Shown here: piece after piece, positions 42,912-51,813 of the stretch
Position numbering within the stretch: position 1 is the stretch's first letter
Layout: each line of letters opens with the position of its first letter
DNA from: DAOMNN01 sp050486545
Lineage (GTDB): Bacteria > Pseudomonadota > Gammaproteobacteria > Burkholderiales > Rhodocyclaceae
DNA: 64,000 bases
NCBI GenBank assembly: GCA_050486545.1
Contig: JBJHDM010000011.1
Span: 1-64,000, forward strand
Direction: 5' to 3'
The notes under the pieces: model-generated
The model's database searches: none
What the model was told of the DNA's origin: nothing
What the model saw: the letters and a program-made list of their open reading frames with translations, nothing else
Translations under genes and position numbers: made by a program

Positions 42912-43946
42912 TCAGTTGCTGTGCTTTGCGATCAGTGCGCGTGCAGCCTCGAGCAAGGCCGGTCCGTCCGCACCCTTCGCATTCGCATCCTTGATCCAGG
43001 TGTCGACGACCTGGGCGCTGGCTTGTCGCCACTGCTCCAGCTCGGCCGCAGGAATCGTGTTGATGGGGTTGCCACGGTCCGCGACCTGCTGGCGAGCGGG
43101 TCCGTCGGCTGCGTCCCAGACCGACCCGATCCAGGCCGACGTTTCCACCCCGCTGTTGGCATCGATCACCTTCTTCAGATCGTCCGGAAGCCGGTCGTAC
43201 CGGGCCGGATTCATCGCGAAGACGAAAACGGTCGTATACAGACCCGCATAATCCGGATCCCCTTCGCTGGCAAAGCGGGTCAGTTCATGCACCTTGATTG
43301 CCGGCACGACTTCATACGGAATGATGGCGCCATCGATCACACCCTTGGACAAGGCCTCCGGCACCTGAGGTACAGGCATGCCGACGGGCGAGGCACCCAG
43401 CGACGCGAGCATCAGGTTGGTCAGTCGGGTCGGCGCGCGCAATTTGGTGCCGCGCAGATCGGCGAGACTCGTCACCGGGTTGCGCACCATGAAGAAGTGG
43501 CCGGCGCCATGAACGTGGAACGCCAGCGGCCGCACCCCCCGGAACTCGTCCCGATTGTGCTCCTCTACGAACTCCCACACCGCACGGCTGGTCGCTTCGG
43601 CCGTGGTCATCATGAACGGAAGCTCGAAAACCTCGACGATCGGGAAGCGCCCTGCGCTGTAGCCCGGCAGCGTCCACACGATGTCCGCGATGCCGTCGCG
43701 CACCTGGTCGATCAGTTGCGGCGGCGTTCCACCCAATTGCATGGCCGGGAAAATCTGGCACTTCAATCGGCCGTCCGATTCCCGATTGATCTTGTCGCAC
43801 CATGGCGTGATGAACTTCGCATGGGCGGTCGAGCCGGTCGGCAGGAAATGATGCACCCGCAAGACCTCCTCACGGGCGGCTGCGGGCAGCGCCGCGGCCA
43901 GGCACAGCATCGCGGCGAAGCCGCGCAGGAACTTCGTGGTTCTCAT
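42912..43946 (-). CDS. dctP: TRAP transporter substrate-binding protein (DctP)
   Basis: The 344-residue protein has a signal peptide (MRTTKFLRGFAAMLCLAAALPAAA, cleaved near residue 24). It then shows the DctP fold: LRVHHFLPTGSTAHAKFITPWCDKI, AMQLGGTPPQLIDQVRDGIADIVWTLPGY, and the solute carboxylate Arg region TKLRAPTRLTNLMLASLGASPVGMPVPQVPEALSKGVIDG. It binds an organic acid in the periplasm. AGGAGGAG upstream of the ATG at 43946 is strong. The neighbouring acyl-CoA ligase suggests the ligand is activated to a CoA ester, perhaps an aromatic acid. Confidence 0.9.
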   Translation of the reverse strand: MRTTKFLRGFAAMLCLAAALPAAAREEVLRVHHFLPTGSTAHAKFITPWCDKINRESDGRLKCQIFPAMQLGGTPPQLIDQVRDGIADIVWTLPGYSAGRFPIVEVFELPFMMTTAEATSRAVWEFVEEHNRDEFRGVRPLAFHVHGAGHFFMVRNPVTSLADLRGTKLRAPTRLTNLMLASLGASPVGMPVPQVPEALSKGVIDGAIIPYEVVPAIKVHELTRFASEGDPDYAGLYTTVFVFAMNPARYDRLPDDLKKVIDANSGVETSAWIGSVWDAADGPARQQVADRGNPINTIPAAELEQWRQASAQVVDTWIKDANAKGADGPALLEAARALIAKHSN

Positions 43947-44001
43947 GGTTTTAGTCTCCTCCTGGTGCGTTGCAGAGCATTCCGGACATCTCCGCGACCC
44001 T

Positions 44002-45492
44002 TCAGCGTGTCGCCGCGGCAAGTTCGCCACGGCGCAGCTTGCCGGTCTCGGTACGTGGGAATTCCTTGACGAAATGCACTTCGGTCGGCCGCTGATAGGC
44101 GGGCAGACCGGCGATCGCCGCAGCGACAAGCGCGCGCAGCGCCGGCTCCGGTTCCTGGACGGGCACGACGAACAGGTGGAGGCTGGTGATGTGCCGGTCC
44201 CCGGTTCCACACGGCACCACGCACAGTTCGCGAACGTCGGACTTCAGTCCATCGAGCAATCGCTGCTCGATCGCCAGTGTGTCGACCCATCGGCCAAACA
44301 CCTTCAGCAACTGGTCCGAACGCCCGGCGAAACGCCACCCGCCGTCCTCGACGGAGCGTCGAAACAGATCTCCCGGGGAGAATCCGCGGTCACCGAAACG
44401 TGCGCTGTCATGAGAGACCGCCCGTGCGTAACCCAACGCCACGGCCGGGTGGGAAAACCACAGCCGGAACGCATCCTGGCCGGCATCGACCGCAGGCTCG
44501 ATCGCTACATGCGTACAGGGCGTGGGGAGCGCGCCGCCGTCCTTTGCGGCACGATAGAGCACCAGCGACAGCGTTTCCGTAGTGCCGTAGCCATTCACCA
44601 GCGCAATGCCGGTCTGCGCCCTCCAGGCCTCCGCGAGATCCGGCGGACAGGCCTCACCGGCCGAGACTGCGGCACGCACCGTTGCGAAGCCGCCGGTTCG
44701 CGCTTCGACGATGCGCCGATACAGGGTTGGCACGCTGAAGAGCAGCGTCGGCCGATGACGCCGCAACTGTTCGGCGACCCGCTCCGGATCCGGCCATTCG
44801 GGATCGAGCACCACCGATGCACCGAGCCGCAAGCCGGCGAACAGCGCGTTGGCCAGCGGATACGCGAAGAACAGCTTCGAGGTGGCGTAGAAGCGATCTC
44901 GCGGCGTGGCACCCAGCACGTCGCGAGCGAACGCATGTGCCTCGCGCACCGCACGGTGCGCATGCACGATGCCCTTGGGCTTTCCGGTGGTTCCCGATGA
45001 ATACAGAAGGAAAGCGGGCGCATCGTCGTCGGCGGCGACCGGTTCGGAATCCTGCACGACCACGGGCACTGCGGCGCACCACTCCGAGCGCGCCAAGGCA
45101 CGCAGATCCCCGAACGTCCCTGCGGCCTCGTCCTCGAGCAGCAAGGCTACCGCACCGGAATCGGCGACGAGATCACGAAGCTGCGCGTGCGGCGTTCGCG
45201 AACTGACCGCGATCGGCAGCGCCCCGACCCAGACCAGCCCCAGGAAGGCGCCGACCCAATCGACACCGTCGCGCAACGCAAGTACGCAACGATCGCCCGG
45301 ACGGATACCGCGCTCGCTCCACGCAGCGCCGCACCGTGCGACCAGGTCATGGAGATCCGCATACGTTAGCGCCGCATCGCCCTCGATGAGTGCGATCGCA
45401 TCCGGATCCCCTGCCAGGAGCATCTGCGCAGCATTCACCGCGAAACGGCTCCCGGCACTCCCCGCACTGCACCCGTCACCCCACGGTCGCAC
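44002..45492 (-). CDS. Acyl-CoA ligase of the benzoate-CoA ligase type
   Basis: The protein of about 496 residues is an ANL-superfamily ligase. Motifs are the P-loop FLLYSSGTTGKPKGIVHAH (about 160), NGYGTTETLSLVLY (about 290), GDLFRRSVEDGGWRFAGRSDQLLKVFGRWVD with the hinge, and the catalytic Lys in RTETGKLRRGEL. The closest familiar group is benzoate/aminobenzoate-CoA ligases. GTG at 45492 (AAGGA about ten bases before it) was chosen; a TTG eight codons earlier is open. It is upstream of dctPQM on the same strand and divergent from a LysR gene, so it probably activates the imported acid. Confidence 0.82.
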   Translation of the reverse strand: MRPWGDGCSAGSAGSRFAVNAAQMLLAGDPDAIALIEGDAALTYADLHDLVARCGAAWSERGIRPGDRCVLALRDGVDWVGAFLGLVWVGALPIAVSSRTPHAQLRDLVADSGAVALLLEDEAAGTFGDLRALARSEWCAAVPVVVQDSEPVAADDDAPAFLLYSSGTTGKPKGIVHAHRAVREAHAFARDVLGATPRDRFYATSKLFFAYPLANALFAGLRLGASVVLDPEWPDPERVAEQLRRHRPTLLFSVPTLYRRIVEARTGGFATVRAAVSAGEACPPDLAEAWRAQTGIALVNGYGTTETLSLVLYRAAKDGGALPTPCTHVAIEPAVDAGQDAFRLWFSHPAVALGYARAVSHDSARFGDRGFSPGDLFRRSVEDGGWRFAGRSDQLLKVFGRWVDTLAIEQRLLDGLKSDVRELCVVPCGTGDRHITSLHLFVVPVQEPEPALRALVAAAIAGLPAYQRPTEVHFVKEFPRTETGKLRRGELAAATR

Positions 45493-45667
45493 TGCGACGA
45501 GTCCTTTCCAAAGCAAACGGAAACCCCGGCAATAGAAAGCGCCATTGCCAACCCTCCTCCTTATCTCCGTATTCGTTTTTTTTATGTGGAGGCATTACAC
45601 TCGTAGCGGTTTGGCAGCACAATCCCAAAGACCCGATTACCTTTATCGATATTCTCAATAACGCCGG

Positions 45668-46612
45668 ATGAAAGATTTCGATCTGAACCTGCTGAGGGTC
45701 ATCGTTGCCGTTTATGACGCACGCAGCGTAAGCCGTGCCGCACAATCGCTGGGCGTGAGCCAGCCGACCGTGAGCACCGCTCTCGGGAAATTGCGCAAGA
45801 CCTTCGGGGAACCGTTGTTCATCAAGACGGCCGCCGGGGTCAGCCCCACCGCACGTGCCCACACGCTGGCAGTCCATGCACGCGAAATGCTCGCCCGGGT
45901 ATCGGACGAGGTGTTGACCGATCACGGATTCGATCCGGCCACTACGTCGGGCAAATTCACGTTTGCACTGTCCGACGTGGGCGAGATGGTGTTCCTGCCG
46001 AAGATCGTTGAACGCCTGCAGCGCGAGGCGCCCGGCGCATCGGTTCGATCCATCGCGTTACCGCCGCAACAGATCGAGCAGGGAATGGAGCGCGGGGACA
46101 TTGACCTGGCGGTGGGCTACTTTCCAGACCTGGCCACGACGCAGTTCCACCAGCAGCATCTGTTCAACCACTGCTTCGTGTGCCTGATGCGCTCCGACCA
46201 TCCGCTACGCGGAAACCGTCTCACCCTCGGCCAGTTTCTGGAACTGGGTCATGCGGTCGTGCAGGCGGAGGGGCGGAGCCAGGAGATCTTCGAGAAGTAC
46301 CTCGAACGCCACGGCATCGAGCGGCGCATCGTGCTGCACACACCGCACTTCATGAGCATCCCGACCATCATCGGGCAATCCGACCTCGTCGTCACCCTGC
46401 CGCATGCCATCGGCCAGTATTTCTCTCGCATCGGAGCCAACGTCAAGATCGTCGAACCTCCGCTGCAGCTTCCCCGCATCGATCTCTACCAGCACTGGCA
46501 CCGCAGCTACCATCACGATCCGCGCAACAAGTGGCTACGCGGCCAGATCGCGGAACTGTTCAACGACGCGACCGACGAGTGGCCGGACCCCTTCGGTGCG
46601 CGCCCCCGATGA
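45668..46612 (+). CDS. LysR-family transcriptional regulator
   Basis: The 314-residue protein begins with the LysR helix-turn-helix (FDLNLLRVIVAVYDARSVSRAAQSLGVSQPTVSTALGKLRKTFGEPLFIK, about 3-52). A periplasmic-binding-like effector domain follows. It is of the NodD/LinR-like subgroup with DLAVGYFPD and HPLRGNRLTLGQFLEL. It is divergent from the acyl-CoA ligase across 175 bases, and likely controls that gene and the TRAP genes after binding the acid or its CoA ester. It is convergent with the RidA gene. Confidence 0.9.
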   Translation: MKDFDLNLLRVIVAVYDARSVSRAAQSLGVSQPTVSTALGKLRKTFGEPLFIKTAAGVSPTARAHTLAVHAREMLARVSDEVLTDHGFDPATTSGKFTFALSDVGEMVFLPKIVERLQREAPGASVRSIALPPQQIEQGMERGDIDLAVGYFPDLATTQFHQQHLFNHCFVCLMRSDHPLRGNRLTLGQFLELGHAVVQAEGRSQEIFEKYLERHGIERRIVLHTPHFMSIPTIIGQSDLVVTLPHAIGQYFSRIGANVKIVEPPLQLPRIDLYQHWHRSYHHDPRNKWLRGQIAELFNDATDEWPDPFGARPR

Positions 46613-46628
46613 CGGACAGGGTCATCGC

Positions 46629-47024
46629 TCAATCCGGCACCACCGCCGTGACCTCGATCTCGACCTTGGCGCGGTCCTCGATCAGGTCTGCCACCTGCAC
46701 GGCCGTCATCGCCGGAAAGTTGCGCCCCATGGTCTCGCGATAGGCGGCGCCAATCTCCTGCAGCCGAGCGCCATACTCGCGCTTGTCGACGAGATACCAG
46801 GTCATTCGCACGACGTGCTCTGGGCCGGCGCCGGCCACCCGCAGCACGGCAAGCACGTTTTCGAGGGCCTGGCGAACCTGCGCCACGAGATCGTCGGTCT
46901 CGAACCGGCACGCACCGTTCCAGCCGATCTGGCCGCCGACGAAGATCTGTCGTCCGCGCGCCTCGATCCCGTTGGCGTAGCCACGGGGGCGTTCCCATCC
47001 GTCCGGCTGAAGCGTCCTGTGCAT
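46629..47024 (-). CDS. RidA-family protein (imine/enamine deaminase type)
   Basis: The 131-residue protein has the RidA/YjgF fold: RQIFVGGQIGWNG, FETDDLVAQVRQALENVLAVLRVAGAGPEHVVRMTWYLVDKREY, and PAMTAVQVADLIEDRAKVEIEVTAVV with the usual late Glu. RidA proteins hydrolyse reactive enamines and imines. In Azoarcus evansii a putative translation inhibitor of this family is part of the anthranilate operon, and the enamine/imine products of the monooxygenase or beta-oxidation steps would be natural substrates. It is the last gene of the operon, 24 bases after kynA. Confidence 0.88.
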   Translation of the reverse strand: MHRTLQPDGWERPRGYANGIEARGRQIFVGGQIGWNGACRFETDDLVAQVRQALENVLAVLRVAGAGPEHVVRMTWYLVDKREYGARLQEIGAAYRETMGRNFPAMTAVQVADLIEDRAKVEIEVTAVVPD

Positions 47025-47048
47025 GTCGGGTCTCCTTGGGGTTGGGGC

Positions 47049-47879
47049 TCAAAGGTCGGTGCGGGCCTGCCACAGTTCCGGAAAGAGCTCGGTGTCGAGC
47101 ACCCGCCGCAGATAGGGCACACCGGCCGTGCCGCCGGTGCCGGACTTGCCGCCGATGATGCGCGAGACCGTCTGCATGTGACGGAATCGCCAGTGCAGGA
47201 AGGCGTCCTCCAGGTCGACCAGTTCTTCGGCCAGTTCATACAGATCGAAATGGGTGTCGGGGTCCCGATAGACGGCGAGCCAGGCGCGCTCGACGCTCGC
47301 ATTCGCCCGCCACGGACGGCTGCGGTCGCGGACGAACACCGCCTCGTCGATCTCGAAGCCGCGCGCGGCGAGGATTCGCACCGCCTCGTCGTAGAGCGAC
47401 GGGGCTTCCAGCGCTGCCTCCAGGCGTACGACCAGATCCGGACGATGCGCATGCGGCGCAAGCATGTCGCGGTTGCGGTTGCCGAGTGCGAATTCCAGCA
47501 GTCGGTACTGCCACGACTGGAAGCCGCTCGAATGGCCAAGCCGTTCGCGGATGCGCGTGTATTCGGAAGGCGTCATCGTCGCCAGCACGTTCCAGGCCTG
47601 GATCAACTGCTCCATGATCCGCGAGACGCGTGCCAGGGCCTTGAACGCGGGCGGCAGCGCATCGTTGCGCAGGCAGGCCAGCGCACCGTCGAGTTCGTGC
47701 AGCATGAGCTTCAGCCACAGCTCGCTGGTCTGGTGCTGGACGATAAACAGCATCTCGTTCGGGTCGTCCGAGCGCAGATGCTGGGCGTTCAGGATCTCGT
47801 CGAGGGCAAGATAGTCCGTATAGCTCATCTTCCCCTCGAACGCCGTCCGGGCACCACCAGGTCCGTTTTCGGCGCTCAT
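47049..47879 (-). CDS. kynA: Tryptophan 2,3-dioxygenase
   Basis: The 276-residue protein opens the tryptophan ring to N-formylkynurenine using heme. Motifs are YTDYLALDEIL, FIVQHQTSELWLKLMLHELDGAL (substrate pocket, about 45-68), FQSWQYRLLEFALGNRN, and WRFRHMQTVSRIIGGKSGTGGTAGVPYLRR, whose His is the heme ligand (about 235). Length is typical for bacterial KynA. It lies 12 bases after kynU in the same operon. Confidence 0.96.
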   Translation of the reverse strand: MSAENGPGGARTAFEGKMSYTDYLALDEILNAQHLRSDDPNEMLFIVQHQTSELWLKLMLHELDGALACLRNDALPPAFKALARVSRIMEQLIQAWNVLATMTPSEYTRIRERLGHSSGFQSWQYRLLEFALGNRNRDMLAPHAHRPDLVVRLEAALEAPSLYDEAVRILAARGFEIDEAVFVRDRSRPWRANASVERAWLAVYRDPDTHFDLYELAEELVDLEDAFLHWRFRHMQTVSRIIGGKSGTGGTAGVPYLRRVLDTELFPELWQARTDL

Positions 47880-47891
47880 GCTCCGGCCTCC

Positions 47892-49130
47892 TCAGGTCAC
47901 CGCGGAGCGGGCATGGAATTCAGGACGGTCCCAGTCGCCGGTGGCGATCAGGTCGGCGAGCACGTCCGCGGCATCGGCGACGTCGCGATGGCTCAGGTAC
48001 AGCGGCGCGAAGCCGAAGCGGACGATGTCCGGCGCCCGGAAGTCGCCGATGACGCCTTGATGAATCAGCGCCTGCATCAGTGCGTAGCCCTGCGGATGGC
48101 GAAAGCTCACCTGCGAGCCGCGCTCGACCGCCTCGCGCGGCGAGGCCAGCGCGAGGCCCGGACAACGAGCCTCGACCGCCTCGATGAAGCACGTCGTCAG
48201 CGACACCGACTTGGCACGGATCGCGGCGATGTGGGCTTCGAGCAGGAGCTCCACGCCGCATTCCAGAGCGACCGCGCCCAGCACCGGCGGCGTACCGCAC
48301 AGGTAGCGGCCGACCCCCGCCGCCGGCCGGTAGTCGGCATCGAACGCGAAGGGTTCGGCATGTCCCATCCACCCCGACAAAGGCTGAGCGAAGCGGTCCT
48401 GGTGACGCTCGGCAACCCACAGGAACGCAGGCGCGCCGGGACCGCCGTTGAGGTACTTGTAGCCGCAGCCGACCGCAAAGTCGGCTCCGGCGGCATTCAG
48501 GTCGACGGGCACGGCGCCAGCCGAGTGTGCGAGATCCCACACCGTCAGCACCCCGGCACGGCGCGCCGCCATACTCAAGCGCAGCATGTCGTGCAGGCGT
48601 CCGCTGCGGTAATTGACATGGGTGAGCATCAGCACCGCGGTGTCGCCGTCGAGTGCCGCTTCGACCGTCTCCGCATCGGGATCGTCGGGCAACAGCACGA
48701 GTTCGTGCCCCCGACCCAGAAAGGCCGACAGGCCCTGCGCGATATACAGGTCGGTCGGGAAGTTGTCGCGCTGCGAGACGATCCGCCGCCGACCCGGGTT
48801 GAGTGCCAGTGCGGCCGCAAGCACCTTGAAGAGGTTCACCGACGTCGAATCCGCTACCACGGTTTCGCCCGGCAAGGCGCCGATCAGGCGTCCGATCTTG
48901 TCGCCGACGCGCGTCGGCAGGCCGATCCAGTCGGCGCTGTTCCAGCTTCGGATGAGTTCCCGGCCCCACTCCGCCTCGACCGTTCGCTGCAGGCGCGCCA
49001 TCGTCTCCGCAGGCAGTGCGCCGAGCGAATTGCCATCCAGATAGATCACGCCGGAAGGCAGCCGGAAGCGGTGGCGGAAACCGGCCAGCGGATCCTTGCG
49101 GTCGAGCGCGTCGAAATCGGTCGTGGTCAT
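47892..49130 (-). CDS. kynU: Kynureninase
   Basis: The 412-residue PLP enzyme cleaves kynurenine to anthranilate and alanine. Visible motifs are YLDGNSLGALP (about 30-40), VVADSTSVNLFKVLAAAL, LTHVNYRSGRLHDM, WDLAHSAGAVPVDL (PLP Asp, about 215) and GCGYKYLNGGPGAPAFLWV with the Schiff-base Lys (about 242). It is nine bases after kynB and 12 before kynA. Its product anthranilate would feed the CoA pathway encoded by the flanking genes of the same operon. Confidence 0.96.
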   Translation of the reverse strand: MTTTDFDALDRKDPLAGFRHRFRLPSGVIYLDGNSLGALPAETMARLQRTVEAEWGRELIRSWNSADWIGLPTRVGDKIGRLIGALPGETVVADSTSVNLFKVLAAALALNPGRRRIVSQRDNFPTDLYIAQGLSAFLGRGHELVLLPDDPDAETVEAALDGDTAVLMLTHVNYRSGRLHDMLRLSMAARRAGVLTVWDLAHSAGAVPVDLNAAGADFAVGCGYKYLNGGPGAPAFLWVAERHQDRFAQPLSGWMGHAEPFAFDADYRPAAGVGRYLCGTPPVLGAVALECGVELLLEAHIAAIRAKSVSLTTCFIEAVEARCPGLALASPREAVERGSQVSFRHPQGYALMQALIHQGVIGDFRAPDIVRFGFAPLYLSHRDVADAADVLADLIATGDWDRPEFHARSAVT

Positions 49131-49139
49131 CGGAAACCT

Positions 49140-49766
49140 TCAGGTCTTCAGTGGACGGAGGATCGCCCGCACTGGCGACGCATCCAGCCCGGCAAGCTTG
49201 AGCGGCAGGGCGATCAGCTCGTAATCGCCCTCGGTCACCGCATCGAGCACGAGGCCTTCGAGGATGACCATGCCGTGGCGGCAGACGGCCAGATGCGCGT
49301 CCATCGTCTTCGACTGCTCGGGGTCGAGCGACGGCGTGTCGATCCCGACCAGCCGCACGCCCGCACGGGCGAGCAGCTCGACCGTATCGGGCGCGACCGC
49401 ACAGAACGCGCTGTCCCACGCGTCACGCGGCGCCTGCGCGTAGGTGCGAAGCAACACACGCGGCGGGCAGGCATCGAGGCGGGCGGCGATCTGCTCCGGG
49501 CGTACCGCGCCACGTGCGCCGATCGCGTGGATCACGCGGCACGGCCCCACATAGGTCTCCAGTGCCACCGCATCGATCGCCGCACCGGCCGCGTCGAAAT
49601 GGAACGGCGCATCGACGTGCGCGCCGGTGTGGGTCGAGAAGCTCACCTCGGAGACATTGACCGGGCAGTCGGGCCCCAGCGTCCAGGTGCGCACGAAACG
49701 CACCGGGGCGTCGCCCGGCCACACCGGCAGCCCCGGATGGATGGTCGGACTGATGTCGAGGATCAT
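49140..49766 (-). CDS. kynB: Kynurenine formamidase
   Basis: The 208-residue protein belongs to the cyclase/KynB family and hydrolyses N-formylkynurenine to kynurenine and formate. The metal-binding motif STHTGAHVDAPFHFD (HxGxHxDxP, about 43-57) is intact, and GIDTPSLDPEQSKTMDAH and ILEGLVLDAV follow. The ATG at 49766 overlaps the acyl-CoA dehydrogenase stop (ATGA), so the two genes are coupled. The order kynB-kynU-kynA is the common one in Betaproteobacteria. Confidence 0.95.
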   Translation of the reverse strand: MILDISPTIHPGLPVWPGDAPVRFVRTWTLGPDCPVNVSEVSFSTHTGAHVDAPFHFDAAGAAIDAVALETYVGPCRVIHAIGARGAVRPEQIAARLDACPPRVLLRTYAQAPRDAWDSAFCAVAPDTVELLARAGVRLVGIDTPSLDPEQSKTMDAHLAVCRHGMVILEGLVLDAVTEGDYELIALPLKLAGLDASPVRAILRPLKT

Positions 49767-50935
49767 GCACGCCCTCCTTCCGCCGCACGCAGCAGTTCGC
49801 GCGCGACGATGAGCTTCTGCACCTCGGTCGCCCCCTCGTAGATGCGCAGCGCGCGGATTTCGCGGTACAGGGACTCGACCTTGACCCCGACGCGCACCCC
49901 CTGCCCGCCATGCATCTGCACGGCCGCGTCGATGATGCGCTGGGCGTTCTCGGTCGCCGTCATCTTGGCCATCGCCGCCTCGCGCGTCGTCGGCCGGCGC
50001 GCGACATCGCGCGCCCAGGCGGCCCGGGCCGTCAGCAGCGCCGCCGCGTCGAGGTCGGTTGCCATTTCGCCGAGCTTCGCCTGGGTGAGCTGGAAATCCG
50101 CCAGCGTCTGGCCGAACATGCGGCGATTGCGCGCATGCGAGAGGGCTTCGTCGAGCGCGCGCCGGGCGAAGCCGACCGCGGCGGCGGCCACCGACGCGCG
50201 GAAGATGTCGAGCGTGCGCATCGCGATCTTGAAGCCCTCGCCCTGCGCGCCGAGCCGGTTCGCAACGGGTACGCGCAGGCCCGAGAAGCGCAGGCGCGCG
50301 AGCGGGTGCGGTGCGATCACGTCCAGGCGCTCGGCGACCTCGAAGCCCGGCTGGTCCGGAAACACGACGAAGGCCGAGAGCCCGCGCGTGCCCGGCGCAT
50401 CGCCGGTGCGTGCGAACACGCAATACACGTCGGCGATGCCGCCGTTCGAGATCCAGGTCTTCTCGCCGTCGAGCACGTACTCGTCGCCGTCGCGCCGCGC
50501 TGCGCAGGCCATCGCGCCGACGTCGGAGCCGGCCTCCGGTTCGGTCAACGCGAAGGCCGCGATCCATTCGCCGCTCGCGACCTTCGGCAGCACGCGGCGC
50601 TGCAGCTCCGCACTGCCGGCGAGCGTGACCGCTCCGCTGCCCAGCCCCTGCATCGCGAACGCGAAATCGGCCAGACCGTCGTGGTACGCCAGCGTTTCAC
50701 GCGCGATGCACAGCGCGCGCGAGTCGAGTTCGTCCAGCGCACCGCCGAACGCCTTCGGCACGCAGTAACGCAGGAAACCGGCCGCACCGAGCGCGCGCAC
50801 CAGTTCCCGGCAAGCGGCGTCGGTGTCGTGATGATCGATCGCCGGCATTGCGGTCGAGGCCCACGCGAAGAGGGCATCGGACAGCTGCCCGTGCTCGGGC
50901 CCGAAGAAGGGAAGATCGAGGGTAGACCGGTCCAT
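49763..50935 (-). CDS. Acyl-CoA dehydrogenase of the anthranilate beta-oxidation operon
   Basis: The 390-residue flavoprotein has the acyl-CoA dehydrogenase motifs IAAFALTEPEAGSDVGAM (about 125-142), YVLDGEKTWISNGGIADVYCVFART and ARNRRMFGQTLADFQLTQAKLGEMATDLDAA. MHGGQGVRVGVKVESLYREIRALRIYEGATEVQKLIVARELL near the end includes the likely catalytic Glu (YEGATE). In Azoarcus evansii an enzyme of this class follows the ring reduction of anthraniloyl-CoA. It lies eight bases after the crotonase gene and is coupled to kynB. Confidence 0.9.
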   Translation of the reverse strand: MDRSTLDLPFFGPEHGQLSDALFAWASTAMPAIDHHDTDAACRELVRALGAAGFLRYCVPKAFGGALDELDSRALCIARETLAYHDGLADFAFAMQGLGSGAVTLAGSAELQRRVLPKVASGEWIAAFALTEPEAGSDVGAMACAARRDGDEYVLDGEKTWISNGGIADVYCVFARTGDAPGTRGLSAFVVFPDQPGFEVAERLDVIAPHPLARLRFSGLRVPVANRLGAQGEGFKIAMRTLDIFRASVAAAAVGFARRALDEALSHARNRRMFGQTLADFQLTQAKLGEMATDLDAAALLTARAAWARDVARRPTTREAAMAKMTATENAQRIIDAAVQMHGGQGVRVGVKVESLYREIRALRIYEGATEVQKLIVARELLRAAEGGRA

Positions 50936-50943
50936 GTGTTCTC

Positions 50944-51789
50944 TCAATTGCCCTCGAACTTCGGTTTCTGCTTCGCCGCAAAGGCCTCGAAGGCGCGCCG
51001 GAAGTCCCCCGCGGCCATGCAGATCGCCTGGGCCTGGGCCTCGGATTCGATCATCTCCTCGATGCCCATGTTCCATTCCTGGTTCAGCATCGTCTTGGTC
51101 ACGGTGTGTGCGAACCAAGGACCATCGGCGAGGCTGCGCGCGAGCGCGTGCGCTTCGCCGGACAGTGCCTCCGGCTCGTGCAGGCTGCCGAAAAATCCCC
51201 AGGCGAGGCCCTCCTCGGCGCTCATCGCACGCCCGGTCATCAGGAGCTGTGTCGCCCTGCCCTGGCCGATCATGCGCGGCAGCAGGCCGCAGGCCCCCAT
51301 GTCCGCGCCGGCCAGGCCGACCCGCGTGAACAGGAAGGCGGTCTTCGCCGCCGGCGTGCCGAGGCGGAAATCCGCGGCCAGCGCGACCATCGCGCCGGCG
51401 CCGGCACAGATGCCGTCGACCGCGGCGACGATGGGCTGCGGCGCCTTGCGCATCGCCTTGACCAAATCGCCGGTCATGCGGGTGAATTCGAGCAGTTCCG
51501 GCATCGGCATCTTCGTGAGCGGTTCGATGATCTCGAACACGTCGCCGCCCGAGCAGAAGTTGCCGCCCGCGCCTGCGAGGACGACCGCACGCACGTCCCT
51601 GGCGTACACGAGCCCGCGGAACAGGTCGCGCAATTCCGCATACGAATCAAAGGTCAGCGGGTTCTTCTTGTCGGGGCGGTCGAGCGTAATCGTCGCAACC
51701 CGCCCGTCCTCGGAACACTCCCAGCGGAAGTGTCGCGCCGAATAGTCCTTGAAGCTGCGCTTGTGGTCCTGCATCGAGCGTTCGGCCAT
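50944..51789 (-). CDS. Enoyl-CoA hydratase/isomerase (crotonase) family protein
   Basis: The 281-residue protein has the crotonase fold with oxyanion-hole segments AGAGGNFCSGGDVFEI (about 72-87) and DGICAGAGAMVALAADFRL (about 124-142). The two Glu residues of classical hydratases do not appear: the matching segments read FLFTRVGLAGADMGACGLLPRM. It may therefore be a ring hydrolase or isomerase rather than a simple hydratase. By operon, it should act on an alicyclic CoA ester after anthraniloyl-CoA is reduced. Ends are tightly packed (24 and 8 bases to neighbours). Confidence 0.87.
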   Translation of the reverse strand: MAERSMQDHKRSFKDYSARHFRWECSEDGRVATITLDRPDKKNPLTFDSYAELRDLFRGLVYARDVRAVVLAGAGGNFCSGGDVFEIIEPLTKMPMPELLEFTRMTGDLVKAMRKAPQPIVAAVDGICAGAGAMVALAADFRLGTPAAKTAFLFTRVGLAGADMGACGLLPRMIGQGRATQLLMTGRAMSAEEGLAWGFFGSLHEPEALSGEAHALARSLADGPWFAHTVTKTMLNQEWNMGIEEMIESEAQAQAICMAAGDFRRAFEAFAAKQKPKFEGN

Positions 51790-51813
51790 GGCCCTTCTCC
51801 TCGTCCCTGCGGC

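Noticed and set aside
46404..49841. A 1145-codon open frame on the plus strand
   Set aside because: It is antisense to kynA, kynU and kynB, which have full catalytic motifs. The translation is Arg/His/Gln-rich with no domain, as expected for a GC-rich shadow frame.
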